From NCBI GenBank assembly GCA_965219665.1, contig CBDCOD010000023.1, positions 1 to 64,000 on the forward strand: a DNA stretch of 64,000 nt. Reading direction: 5' to 3'. How positions within the stretch are numbered: position 1 is the stretch's first letter; the number at the start of each line of letters is the position of its first letter. Of this stretch, positions 30,207-39,114 are shown piece after piece. The notes under the pieces are model-generated. The model worked only from the letters and a program-made list of their open reading frames with translations. It had not been told where the DNA came from and did no database searches. The DNA comes from CBDCOD01 sp965219665 (GTDB taxonomy: Bacteria; Pseudomonadota; Gammaproteobacteria; CAKMZV01). The position numbers and the translations under genes are program-made.

Positions 30207-32043
30207 TTAGCGGCCTTTTTTTAGTGTACTATAATTTTCACAGCCTTTGCTGTTTCTTAAGTCACATGCCTTTCCAAAATACTTTAACGCCTCTTGATTG
30301 CTCTGCCTTACGCCGCTGCCGTTTGCATACATAACGCCCAGATTGGTACATCCTTTACCATTATCTAAGGTACACGCTTTGCGGTAGTATTTGACGGCTT
30401 CAAAATCGCTCTGCTTCACGCCGCGACCGTTGTCATACATAAGTCGCCCAGGTTGTCATACATCCTGACACCATCCTTCTAAGGTACACGCTTGGCGGTA
30501 GTATTTGACGGCTTCAAAATCGCTCTGCTTTACGCCGCTGCCGCGTTCATACCTAAAGCCCAGGTTGGTGCATCCTGCACCATTCTTCTAAGGTACACGC
30601 TTTGCGGAAGTATTTGACGGAGTCAAAGTCACTTTGCTTCAAAACGCCGATGCCGTTGCATACTATCATATCCTAACGCCCAGGCTTAAAACATCCTTTA
30701 CCATTGGCAGATCCAAACTGCCATTTCTAAGGTACACGCTTTGCGGTAGTATTTGACGGCTTCAAAAACGCTCTGCTTTACGCCGCTGCCGTTCTCATAC
30801 ATAAAGCCCAGATTAGAACATCCTAATCCCTCTTCTAAGGTACACGCTTTGCGGTAGTATTTGACGGCTTCAAAGTCGCTCTGCTTCACGCCGCTGCCGT
30901 TCTCTAATACATAAGGCCCAGATTGAACATCCTGCATCCCTCTTCTAAGGTACACGCTTTGCGGTAGTATTTGACGGCTTCAAAATCGCTCTGCTTCACG
31001 CCGCTGCCGTTCTCATACATAAAGCCCAGGCTGGTACATCCTTTACCATTTTCTAAGGTACACGCTTTGCGGTAGTATTTGACGGCTTCAAAATCGCTCT
31101 GCTTCACGCCGCTGCCGTTGTCATACATAAAGCCCAGATTAAAACATCCTTTACCATTTTCTAAGGTACACGCTTTGCGGTAGTATTTGACGGCTTCAAA
31201 ATCGCTCTGCTTTACGCCGCGTGCCGTTGTGATACGCATAAACGCCCAGGTTGTAACATCCTTTACCCTCTTCTAAGGTACACGCTTTGCGGTAGTATTT
31301 GACGGCTTCAAAATCGCTCTGCTTTACGCCGCTGCGGCCGTTTTGATACATAGCGCCCAAGATTAAAACATCCTGCACCCTCTTCTAAGGTACACGCTTT
31401 GCGGTAGTATTTGACGGCTTCAAAATCGCTCTGCTTTACGCCGCTGCCGTGTTCATACATAAAGCCCAGGTTGTGTGCATCCCCAGCCATTTTCTAAGGT
31501 ACACGCTTTGCGGTAGTATTTGACGGCTTCAAAATCGCTCTGCTTTCACGCCGCTGCCGTGTTCATACATAACTAAAGCCCAGGTTGTTGACGGCTTCAT
31601 CCCTGCACACCCATTTTCTAAGGTACACGCTTTGCGGTAGTATTTGACGGCTTCAAAATCGCTCTGCTTTACGCCGCTGCCGTTGCCATACATATTGCCC
31701 AGATTAAAACATCCTGAACCCTTTCTAAGGTACACGCTTTGCGGTAGTATTTGACGGCTTCAAAATCGCTCTGCTTTACGCCGCTGCCGCGTTCATACAT
31801 AACGCCCAGATTAAAACATCCTGAACCACTTTCTAAGGTACACGCTTTGCGGTAGTATTTGACGGCTTCAAAATCGCTCTGCTTTACGCCGCTGCCGCGT
31901 TCATACATAACGCCCAGATTAAAACATTCTTCCCCAGTATGGCAGGGCTTCTCTAATTGCTCTATCTCTGAGGTGGTTTTTGCTTGTGTGGGTAGTAATA
32001 ATAGCCCTAAAAAAAGCCCTAAAATAGGTGTTAATCCTTTCAT
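30207..32043 (-). pseudogene. Secreted Sel1-repeat (Hcp-like cysteine-rich) protein, multiply frameshifted
   Basis: A signal peptide (GLFLGLLLLPTQA) is followed by about 15 Sel1-like repeats with the consensus GCFNLGVMYERGSGVKQSDF and EAVKYYRKACTLE. The paired cysteines resemble Helicobacter Hcp proteins, whose repeats carry internal disulfides. The intact frame runs only from 32043 to about 31715; afterwards the coding frame changes at least seven times, so no full protein is made from this sequence as it stands. Orthologous Sel1 proteins are exported or periplasmic scaffolds; the role here is unknown. Confidence 0.8.
30250..31930 (-). repeat. Tandem repeat of ~108 bp units (Sel1)
   Basis: Fourteen near-identical copies of a ~65 bp conserved block recur at 30368, 30482, 30590, 30730, 30838, 30946, 31055, 31166, 31276, 31387, 31497, 31620, 31728 and 31836, plus one diverged copy near 30270. 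Spacing is 108 bases when undisturbed and up to 140 where indels occur. The indels all fall in the ~35 bp linker between conserved blocks. Confidence 0.85.
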
Positions 32044-32120
32044 CTATAACCTCTCATCTAATTATGGTCATTCATCTAAATAACCTCTCATCTAATTATA
32101 ACTTCTCATCTATAACCTCG
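32044..32120 (-). repeat. Short direct repeats at the Sel1 gene start
   Basis: The element TCTCATCTAATTAT (plus strand) occurs twice and a shortened form once more. Read on the minus strand each copy contains GATGAGAGGTTAT, so the Shine-Dalgarno/start region of the Sel1 gene has been duplicated upstream. Confidence 0.5.
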
Positions 32121-32158
32121 CATACGCACGGTTTATGCAGTTTATGAGAACGATGCGC

Positions 32159-32512
32159 TTAGGTGGCAGACCATACTGCCATTTCATTGCCAGACGGCTC
32201 GGTAAAGTGAAAGCGGCGACCACCAGGGAAGGAGAAAATAGCTTGTACGATAGTGCCGCCTGCTTGTTCTATTTTGTGCTGCGTGGCTTCTAAGTTATCG
32301 CTATAAAAAACAAGCAGCGCGGAGCCTGTTGCTGTGGACGCCACTTGATCACCTTGATAGAAGCCACCATCTAAGCCCTGATTAGAGAAGGCAGTGTAGC
32401 CATCGCCAAAGTCTTCAAATTCCCAGTTAAATACTGCTTTGAAAAATTGTTTAGTCTTCGCTAAATTAGGAGTAGCAAACTCCACGTAGTTAAGGGTCTC
32501 ATGTTGTGGCAT
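32159..32512 (-). CDS. VOC-family (glyoxalase/bleomycin-resistance-like) protein
   Basis: 117 aa, one VOC domain: NYVEFATPNLAKTKQFFKAVF at the start and RFHFTEPSGNEMAVW at the end, the latter with the usual metal-ligand Glu region. These small proteins bind or transform diverse ligands; none can be named. The ATG at 32512 overlaps the end of trpC by 14 bases, so it is the last gene of the trp transcript. Confidence 0.75.
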   Translation of the reverse strand: MPQHETLNYVEFATPNLAKTKQFFKAVFNWEFEDFGDGYTAFSNQGLDGGFYQGDQVASTATGSALLVFYSDNLEATQHKIEQAGGTIVQAIFSFPGGRRFHFTEPSGNEMAVWSAT

Positions 32513-33308
32513 AGGGTGATTCTTGGAAAAATAATTGTTGCAGGGCTCGCCCAGGATTAGGGTCACGCATAAAGCGCTCACCTACCAAAAAAGCATTGAT
32601 ATTATGCGCACGCATGCGCTGCACATCTTCAACCGTATGAATGCCACTTTCGGTAACCAGTGTTACATTATCAGGGCAGCGATCTAAGAGCTCAATCGTT
32701 ACGTCTAAGGATACGTTAAAGGTTTTTAGATCACGATTATTGATGCCAATAAAAGGGGCAGATGCCTCTAACGCGCTCTCTAACTCTTCTGCATTGTGTA
32801 CTTCAACCAATGCAGCCATGCCAAGCGAGTGGGCGATATCTTGGTATTCCTTTAATTGAGCAGTCGATAGCATAGCCGCTATGAGTAGGATACAGTCTGC
32901 ATAAGAGGCGCGTGATTGGTAGATTTGCCATGGTTCAATAATAAAATCTTTGCGTAATAAAGGCAAATATACCGCATGGTGCACCAATTCAAGATAGGAT
33001 AGTTTGCCGTGAAAAAAGATTTCATCAGTGAGGACTGAAAGGGCAGCTGCATGGTGGCTTTGGTAACTTTTTGCAATGTTATCAGGCTCAAAATTATCGC
33101 GAATAATGCCTTGACTTGGGGATGCTTTTTTGATCTCAGCAATGACAGCAGGGTGCTTGCTTTGTATTTTGTGTTGTAGGGCAGAGACAAATTGCCTCGC
33201 TGGCGGCAAAGTGCTAATTTTTTGTTCAAAGTCAGCAATGCTGTATTTTTTTTTACCCGCAGCAACCTCTTCAACCTTTTGGGCAGCAATGCGCTCTAGA
33301 ATATTCAT
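32499..33308 (-). CDS. trpC: Indole-3-glycerol phosphate synthase
   Basis: 269 aa, monofunctional TIM barrel. VIAEIKKASPSQG, LRKDFIIEPWQ, GINNRDLKTF and VTESGI are the canonical blocks. It makes indole-3-glycerol phosphate from CdRP. It starts directly after the trpD stop (no gap). Confidence 0.96.
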   Translation of the reverse strand: MNILERIAAQKVEEVAAGKKKYSIADFEQKISTLPPARQFVSALQHKIQSKHPAVIAEIKKASPSQGIIRDNFEPDNIAKSYQSHHAAALSVLTDEIFFHGKLSYLELVHHAVYLPLLRKDFIIEPWQIYQSRASYADCILLIAAMLSTAQLKEYQDIAHSLGMAALVEVHNAEELESALEASAPFIGINNRDLKTFNVSLDVTIELLDRCPDNVTLVTESGIHTVEDVQRMRAHNINAFLVGERFMRDPNPGRALQQLFFQESPYATT

Positions 33309-34331
33309 TTAATTTTCTTGCGTAAAAGCAGCGTAGGCCTTCCATTTTTCTAAAGCAGCACCGCTTTGCAATGCTTCCTGTGCTTGTGCAATCCCTTGCT
33401 GTAGGTTGCGGCAGTCGGTTCCTGTATAGATGGCTGCTCCTGCGTTGAGGGCAATAATAGTTTCAGCAGCGGGGTGGTTATTACTGAAAGCTTTCTCAAT
33501 GAGCGCACAACTCTCTTGAGCATTAGATACTTTTAGTTTGTCTAAACTATGTATTTCTAAACCGTATTCTGAGGGGTTAATGGTGTGCTCTAAAATGTCG
33601 CCATTATTCAGTTCTGCAATGCGGGTGCTATCAGCGCATGATATTTCGTCTAAGCCATCTGCGCTATGAACCACTAATACGTGGTTTGAGCCTAAAGCAC
33701 GAAGGACTTTCGCCAACGGCATAAGCCACTTATCATCAAACACTCCCAAGACTTGATTACAAGCACCAGCAGGGTTGGTTAGTGGACCCAACAAATTAAA
33801 AATAGTGCGTATTGCTAAAGTTTTGCGTACATGAGCGACATGACGCATGGCACTGTGATGGCTGGGGGCAAAAATAAAGCCAATGCCTAATTTTTCAATG
33901 CTCTCAGCGACTTTTTCAGGGCTAATGGCTAAATTTACGCCTGCTGCCTCTAACACATCAGAGGAGCCAGAGGCGGAAGAGTTTGAGCGGTTTCCATGCT
34001 TGGCAATGCGTGCGCCAGCAGCCGCTGCAACAAAAGCACTGGCTGTGGAAATGTTGAATAATCCGGCATGGTCACCACCTGTGCCGCAGGTATCTACTAA
34101 GGAGAGGCAATCGGCAACTTCTACTTTGGTAGATAGCGAACGCATAACTTTAGCAGCTGCAGTAAGCTCTACAATTGATTCCCCTTTGGCGCGTAAACCT
34201 ATCAACCATGCTGTGGTTTCTATATCATCCAATTCGCCTTGCATAATTGCAGACATTAAGGTGTGCATTTCGTGTGCAAGTAGGTCACGACCATTTAACA
34301 ATTCATCCAATAATGTTCTCAAGTTACTCAT
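33309..34331 (-). CDS. trpD: Anthranilate phosphoribosyltransferase
   Basis: 340 aa. DTCGTGGD, the PRPP loop KHGNRSNSSASGSSDVLEA (here with NSSASGS) and HHSAMRHVAHVRKTL are typical. It attaches PRPP to anthranilate. It overlaps trpG by 4 bases. Confidence 0.96.
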   Translation of the reverse strand: MSNLRTLLDELLNGRDLLAHEMHTLMSAIMQGELDDIETTAWLIGLRAKGESIVELTAAAKVMRSLSTKVEVADCLSLVDTCGTGGDHAGLFNISTASAFVAAAAGARIAKHGNRSNSSASGSSDVLEAAGVNLAISPEKVAESIEKLGIGFIFAPSHHSAMRHVAHVRKTLAIRTIFNLLGPLTNPAGACNQVLGVFDDKWLMPLAKVLRALGSNHVLVVHSADGLDEISCADSTRIAELNNGDILEHTINPSEYGLEIHSLDKLKVSNAQESCALIEKAFSNNHPAAETIIALNAGAAIYTGTDCRNLQQGIAQAQEALQSGAALEKWKAYAAFTQEN

Positions 34332-34906
34332 GCTACCCTCTCTATAAAATTCCTTAAAATATCGTGTCCATACTCAGAAAGTATGGATTCTGGATGAAAT
34401 TGTACGCCTTCTATGGGCAAGTTTTTATGGCGAATTGCCATTATTTCAGGGTGTGATTCACTTTTGTTGGTAGAAGTGGCGCTAACCGTTAAGCAATCTG
34501 GGATATCTGTCAGCGATAGCGAGTGATAGCGTGTAGCGGTAAAAGGGGAGGGTAAGCCAGTAAAAACGCCTATTCCATCGTGTTCAATCGGTGCGGTTTT
34601 CCCGTGCATAATGCTTTGTGAATGACAGACGGTTGCTCCAAAGACTTGTCCAATTGCCTGATGCCCAAGACATACCCCCAAGATAGGTAATTTACCAGCA
34701 AAATGCTCAATAGCATGTAGCGTAATGCCTGCCTTATCAGGATTGCATGGCCCAGGAGAAATAACTAAGTGTGTAGGATTGCTTTTTTCGATCTCTTGGA
34801 GACTGATTTGATCATTGCGCCCAATAACCACCTGTTGTCCTAATTCACCAAAATACTGCACAATGTTGTAGGTGAAAGAATCATAGTTGTCGATCATATA
34901 TATCAT
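34328..34906 (-). CDS. trpG: Anthranilate synthase glutamine amidotransferase component
   Basis: 192 aa, class I amidotransferase. The nucleophilic Cys is in GVCLGHQAIGQ; the His-Glu pair is in QFHPESIL. It supplies ammonia to TrpE and may also serve aminodeoxychorismate synthase. A 28-base gap separates it from trpE. Confidence 0.95.
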   Translation of the reverse strand: MIYMIDNYDSFTYNIVQYFGELGQQVVIGRNDQISLQEIEKSNPTHLVISPGPCNPDKAGITLHAIEHFAGKLPILGVCLGHQAIGQVFGATVCHSQSIMHGKTAPIEHDGIGVFTGLPSPFTATRYHSLSLTDIPDCLTVSATSTNKSESHPEIMAIRHKNLPIEGVQFHPESILSEYGHDILRNFIERVA

Positions 34907-34934
34907 AATCTTGGCGCCTGTTGCTTACAAATAC

Positions 34935-36410
34935 TTATTGAGGTGATAAGCTGCTGACTTTTTCAGCAGCGCGAATGAGTGCCTTAGCCTTATTGACGGT
35001 TTCCGTCCACTCGCTGTCAGGATTAGAGTCTGCAACAATCCCTGCACCAGCTTGAATGAAGAGGGTATTGTCTTTTACTACAGCAGTGCGAATAGCAATA
35101 GCAGTGTCTAAATTGCCATGCCAACCGATATAACCCACTGCTCCCGAATAGATTCCTCGCTTGCAAGGCTCCAATTCATGAATAATTTCCATAGCACGGA
35201 TTTTTGGAGCACCGGATACTGTTCCAGCAGGAAAAGTTGCTTTTAATACATCAATCGGGCTTAAACCTGCACGCAACTTGCCAACGACATTAGAGACAAT
35301 ATGCATAACATGCGAATAGCGCTCTATAATCATTTTCTCATTGAGAACCACGCTACCGACTTCACAAACACGACCAATGTCATTGCGCCCTAAATCAATT
35401 AGCATGAGATGCTCTGCCAACTCTTTGGGATCTGCCAACAAATCTTGCTCTAACGCCAAATCATGCTGTGGCGTATTGCCACGCACCCGTGTTCCTGCAA
35501 TTGGGCGCACGCATACTTGACCATCTTGCTCTAAGCGCACCAATATTTCTGGGGATGATCCGATGATTTCAAAACCATCCAAGCGCAAAAAAAACATATA
35601 AGGGGAAGGATTTATATTACGAATAGCGCGATAGAGTGCCAGTGAGTTACCACTAACAGGCATCTGCATCTGTTGCGCTAAAACCACTTGCATGGAGTCC
35701 CCATTCTTAATGTATTCGCAAATAGTTTCAGTTGCGCGCTTAAAAGCCTCCTCCTTGAAGTTGTATTGCAATTTAGACACTTGCGCGTGCATAGGCTGAG
35801 GCAAGGGGCAGGGCTTTTGTTGCAAGAGATTGCATAAAACGTGCAATCGTTCTGCTGCCTGCTCAAGGGCTATGCTATCATCTGCTGCATAGATAATCAA
35901 ATGCATCTCATTTTTTAGATTATCAAAAGCAATCACTTCAGTAGATAGTGTGAGGTAAATATCCGGTGTGCCAATATTGTCAGGAAGTGCTGTTATATTA
36001 AGGCAATCTTCCATATAAGCAATAGATTCGTAGCCAAAGTAGCCAACTAAGCCGCCACTAAAAACAGGCAATCCATCCTCTTGAGGGGTTTTGAACTGCT
36101 GCCGCCACGCTTCTATCCAATCTAAAGGCGTATCTGAATGTATCTCTCTTTTTTGGTCTGCTTGGTAATGTGTGATACTATTGCCAAACACAGTAATGTG
36201 CTCAGCACTCCCTAAGCCTATAAAAGAATGCCGCCCCCATTTTTCACCGCCTTGCACGGATTCAAGCAAATAACTATTGGTGTTGTTTGCCAGTTTTAGA
36301 TATACTGATAGTGGCGTGTCTAAATCTGCAGGCAATACACACTGGACAGGGATATGACTATAGCCTTGGTTTAGGTATTTTTGGGCGTTCTTATAGGCAT
36401 TCATGCGCAC
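34935..36410 (-). CDS. trpE: Anthranilate synthase component I
   Basis: 491 aa. The N-terminal LLESV motif forms the tryptophan-feedback site, and the chorismate-binding core carries GTVSGAPKIRAMEII and IRTAVV. It overlaps rpe by 10 bases. No tryptophan leader peptide or attenuator is visible before the gene, since rpe is fused upstream in the operon. Confidence 0.96.
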   Translation of the reverse strand: MRMNAYKNAQKYLNQGYSHIPVQCVLPADLDTPLSVYLKLANNTNSYLLESVQGGEKWGRHSFIGLGSAEHITVFGNSITHYQADQKREIHSDTPLDWIEAWRQQFKTPQEDGLPVFSGGLVGYFGYESIAYMEDCLNITALPDNIGTPDIYLTLSTEVIAFDNLKNEMHLIIYAADDSIALEQAAERLHVLCNLLQQKPCPLPQPMHAQVSKLQYNFKEEAFKRATETICEYIKNGDSMQVVLAQQMQMPVSGNSLALYRAIRNINPSPYMFFLRLDGFEIIGSSPEILVRLEQDGQVCVRPIAGTRVRGNTPQHDLALEQDLLADPKELAEHLMLIDLGRNDIGRVCEVGSVVLNEKMIIERYSHVMHIVSNVVGKLRAGLSPIDVLKATFPAGTVSGAPKIRAMEIIHELEPCKRGIYSGAVGYIGWHGNLDTAIAIRTAVVKDNTLFIQAGAGIVADSNPDSEWTETVNKAKALIRAAEKVSSLSPQ

Positions 36411-37105
36411 TCTAAAACTTCCCGCATTTTAGATATGATCGTATCATAGCGGTTGGGATCATCCTCATTAGCAAAAGAAAACAGTCCAGAACCTGATACA
36501 AATGTATCGCAACCTGCTTGAGCTATTTCGCGCATATTCTCTAAGCGAACTCCGCCATCTATTTCAAGGCGAATAGTTAAGCCGCTATCGTCAATCATCT
36601 GACGACAAGTACGTAACTTGTCTAAAGCAGCAGGGATGAATTGTTGCCCACCAAAACCAGGGTTAACCGACATAATCAAAATTAAATCAATTTTATCCAT
36701 CACGTGCTGCAAGCAGTCCAGTGGGGTAGCAGGGTTGAATACCAAACCGGCCTTGCACCCTAAAGAGCGCACCAGCTGCAATGAGCGATCAATATGCTCA
36801 GATGCCTCTGGATGGAAAGTAATGTAATCTGCACCTGCATTAGCAAAATCCGTAATAATGCGATCGACAGGCTTGACCATTAAATGGACATCAATCGGTG
36901 CTTCTAAGCCCTCACGAATCATGTATTTTTTGAGCGAATCGCATACCAAAGGACCAATGGTCAAGTTGGGTACGTAGTGATTATCCATCACATCAAAATG
37001 CACGACATCAGCACCTGAGCTAAGCATGTCTTTGACCTCTTTACCTAACTGCGAAAAATCGGCAGATAAAATAGAAGGGGCTATCCAATCAGCTTGTTTG
37101 CTCAT
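36401..37105 (-). CDS. rpe: Ribulose-phosphate 3-epimerase
   Basis: 234 aa TIM barrel of the pentose phosphate pathway. APSILSADFSQLG, HFDVMDNHYVPNLTIGP, SVNPGFGGQ and EIDGGV are present. It is the first gene of the rpe-trpE-trpG-trpD-trpC transcript; rpe-trpE adjacency is seen in other gammaproteobacteria. AGGAG lies before the ATG. A possible -10 (TATAAT on the minus strand) is at 37212-37217. Confidence 0.95.
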   Translation of the reverse strand: MSKQADWIAPSILSADFSQLGKEVKDMLSSGADVVHFDVMDNHYVPNLTIGPLVCDSLKKYMIREGLEAPIDVHLMVKPVDRIITDFANAGADYITFHPEASEHIDRSLQLVRSLGCKAGLVFNPATPLDCLQHVMDKIDLILIMSVNPGFGGQQFIPAALDKLRTCRQMIDDSGLTIRLEIDGGVRLENMREIAQAGCDTFVSGSGLFSFANEDDPNRYDTIISKMREVLECA

Positions 37106-37211
37106 ACTATTCTCCTATTCGGTGCTGTCGTTTTAGAAAGCGGGACGTAAAAAATGGCTATATGGAGTGATTCTTTTGATTGCATACAAACACTTGAACC
37201 ACCTAATGTAA

Positions 37212-37217
37212 ATTATA
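37212..37217 (-). promoter_or_regulatory. Possible -10 element for the rpe-trp operon
   Basis: TATAAT on the minus strand, about 100 bases before rpe. I do not see a good -35 at the usual distance. Confidence 0.3.
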
Positions 37218-37288
37218 GCAGAGGCTACTGGGTTTATCCTGCTGATGGTTGCGTAGATAGCGGTCGTTAAGCGCTTGGCTGTATTATG

Positions 37289-38176
37289 CTATTCGTGTGT
37301 GTGTATTCTTAAGAAAGAAGCAAACTTTGGTTTACCTTGTGCAGTCAAGCCATAATACTTGAAGGTGATTACGGTACCAATCGGCGGTGGATTATGCCTG
37401 AATGTATCTTTCAAGCCTGAGCCAATGGTAATGCTACTGCCGTTCCAGTCACAGTTAATAGCGCCCACTAAGCCCCGATATTTGCCTTTGCCTACAGTAT
37501 ATGCAGTGATCTGACATTCATCATCTTGAAAAAGTTTTGCTTTTAGTGCGCTGTTCTGGCGACCCGTATAAAAACGCATTGCAGCTTTGCGGAGCACTAA
37601 GCCTTCTCCCCCCTGAGCAACTACGGCTTCTAAGGCATCTTGCACATGTTGCTTAGACCTCACTACTATCTGAGGAATAATGCGCACAATAGAATCTGGA
37701 TTTGTTGACAGATAGTCTTGTAACACGCCTAACCGCTCTAACAATCCACCTGACTGCTGAGGCACTTCAAAAATATTGAATGTTACATGCTGCCAGCGTT
37801 TATCAGGTACTTGTCGCAGCACAATCGACTGAATATTCTCAAAATCGCTGCGCTTTGTCCACAGTTCTCCGTCAATAGGGAAGGGCGGCAACTGCTCAAT
37901 AAACCAGTCGGGTGCATATATCCTATTACCATTTTTAGTGCGCAAATGCTCTCCATCCCAAACACCGCGCACACCATCTAATTTTTCACTCATAAGCCAG
38001 CCTTGCACATCCTGTGTTCCATCATAGGTTTTCAGCAGCAAAATATCTGCTTTTATGGGCAACTTTGAGGCGGCAATACTCGCCGAAAAGCAAAGCCCAA
38101 AAAGCAGCACAGCTGCCTGCACAGCAATTAACTTAACATTTTGGCAAAATACAGAAAAATGGTGCATAGGTTGCAT
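37289..38176 (-). CDS. ligE: Exported ATP-dependent DNA ligase (LigE type)
   Basis: 295 aa. A hydrophobic N-terminal stretch at ~16-36 looks like a signal peptide. The adenylation motif SEKLDGVRGVW places the nucleophilic Lys near residue 65; IDGELW and GGEGLVLRKA are motifs III and IV, and a short OB fold (ITFKYYGLTAQGKPKF) ends the protein. This minimal, secreted form is known from Haemophilus, Neisseria and relatives and is thought to act on extracellular or incoming DNA. Confidence 0.9.
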   Translation of the reverse strand: MQPMHHFSVFCQNVKLIAVQAAVLLFGLCFSASIAASKLPIKADILLLKTYDGTQDVQGWLMSEKLDGVRGVWDGEHLRTKNGNRIYAPDWFIEQLPPFPIDGELWTKRSDFENIQSIVLRQVPDKRWQHVTFNIFEVPQQSGGLLERLGVLQDYLSTNPDSIVRIIPQIVVRSKQHVQDALEAVVAQGGEGLVLRKAAMRFYTGRQNSALKAKLFQDDECQITAYTVGKGKYRGLVGAINCDWNGSSITIGSGLKDTFRHNPPPIGTVITFKYYGLTAQGKPKFASFLRIHTHE

Positions 38177-38331
38177 GGCTTAAACAGGAGGAAAAGTACA
38201 GTGCCAATAGTCTAAAGTGAATGGACTGTCAACTGCCTATTGAAATATGCGTCAAAGTGGACATACCTATTCTTGCTGTATTAAATCTAATGCGGCTCTT
38301 TCTAAGAATGGTACAATGCAAGCAACGTGCC

Positions 38332-38360
38332 TTGAGCACCGTCAGACATCAGAATAAAAT
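38332..38360 (+). promoter_or_regulatory. Sigma-70-type promoter of ssrA
   Basis: TTGAGC (38332-38337) and TAAAAT (38355-38360) with a 17-base spacer. Transcription would begin about 15 bases before the mature tmRNA end, consistent with 5' processing by RNase P. Confidence 0.65.
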
Positions 38361-38381
38361 ACTTATGTCGCATCACTCATT

Positions 38382-38740
<359 letters not shown>

Positions 38741-38790
38741 TTTTGCACTGTTGCCTTATCTCTAAGTAATACTCTGTAATATCAATAATT

Positions 38791-38816
38791 TGGGGCGTAA
38801 TCCCCCACGTTTTTTT
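38791..38816 (+). terminator. Probable rho-independent terminator after ssrA
   Basis: TGGGG-CGTAAT-CCCCCA hairpin followed by CG and a run of seven T, about 50 bases past the tmRNA 3' end. Confidence 0.55.
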
Positions 38817-38891
38817 AGATTATCGCTTTATTTTTTTAGACAATATTTTGTTTGACTTTAAATAAAATAATCACCATATAGCACTATAATT

Positions 38892-39002
38892 GGGGTGCAT
38901 AAAGTGGGGCAGAATAGTTTAAAAACGACCGAAATGTATACTCATGTATCAAAAAAGGCAATTGATAAGATTAGAAACCCAGTCGATGATTTTTTTGATT
39001 GA
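38892..39002 (+). pseudogene. C-terminal remnant of a tyrosine recombinase
   Basis: The last ~35 codons read SLKTTEMYTHVSKKAIDKI then RNPVDDFFD and stop. TTE-x-YTHVS holds the catalytic Tyr of XerD/integrase-type tyrosine recombinases, and the ending resembles Bacteroidetes-type integrases; integron integrases also end in a similar R/K-SP-x-D motif. Everything upstream is lost. It lies between ssrA, a common integration target, and the first cassette boundary at 39090. Confidence 0.7.
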
Positions 39003-39089
39003 GGAGATCAAAATGATAAATGAAAAATATATACAATTGTGCTTAGCCCACCAGTTTGGAGGAATAAACACAATAGAGTTTACACAATC

Positions 39090-39096
39090 GTTAGGC
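39090..39096 (+). other. First cassette boundary (R'-type GTTAGGC)
   Basis: GTTAGGC fits GTTRRRY. The following bases (GTTAGGCAT) are complementary, with two changes, to the box ATGCCCAGC that ends this cassette near 40054. The sequence to the left could be attI or a decayed attC. Confidence 0.6.
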
Positions 39097-39114
39097 ATAA
39101 TTTAAAAGAGACAG

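Noticed and set aside
30039..30224. 61-codon frame overlapping the end of dut
   Set aside because: A shadow of dut in another frame followed by low-complexity intergenic sequence.
30250..31930. CRISPR-like pattern of conserved blocks with variable stretches
   Set aside because: The conserved block is too long (~65 bp), it is translated as Sel1 repeats, the variable parts are related to each other, and no cas genes are nearby.
36411..37105. Trp attenuator ahead of trpE
   Set aside because: trpE overlaps the end of rpe, leaving no leader; no Trp-rich peptide seen upstream.
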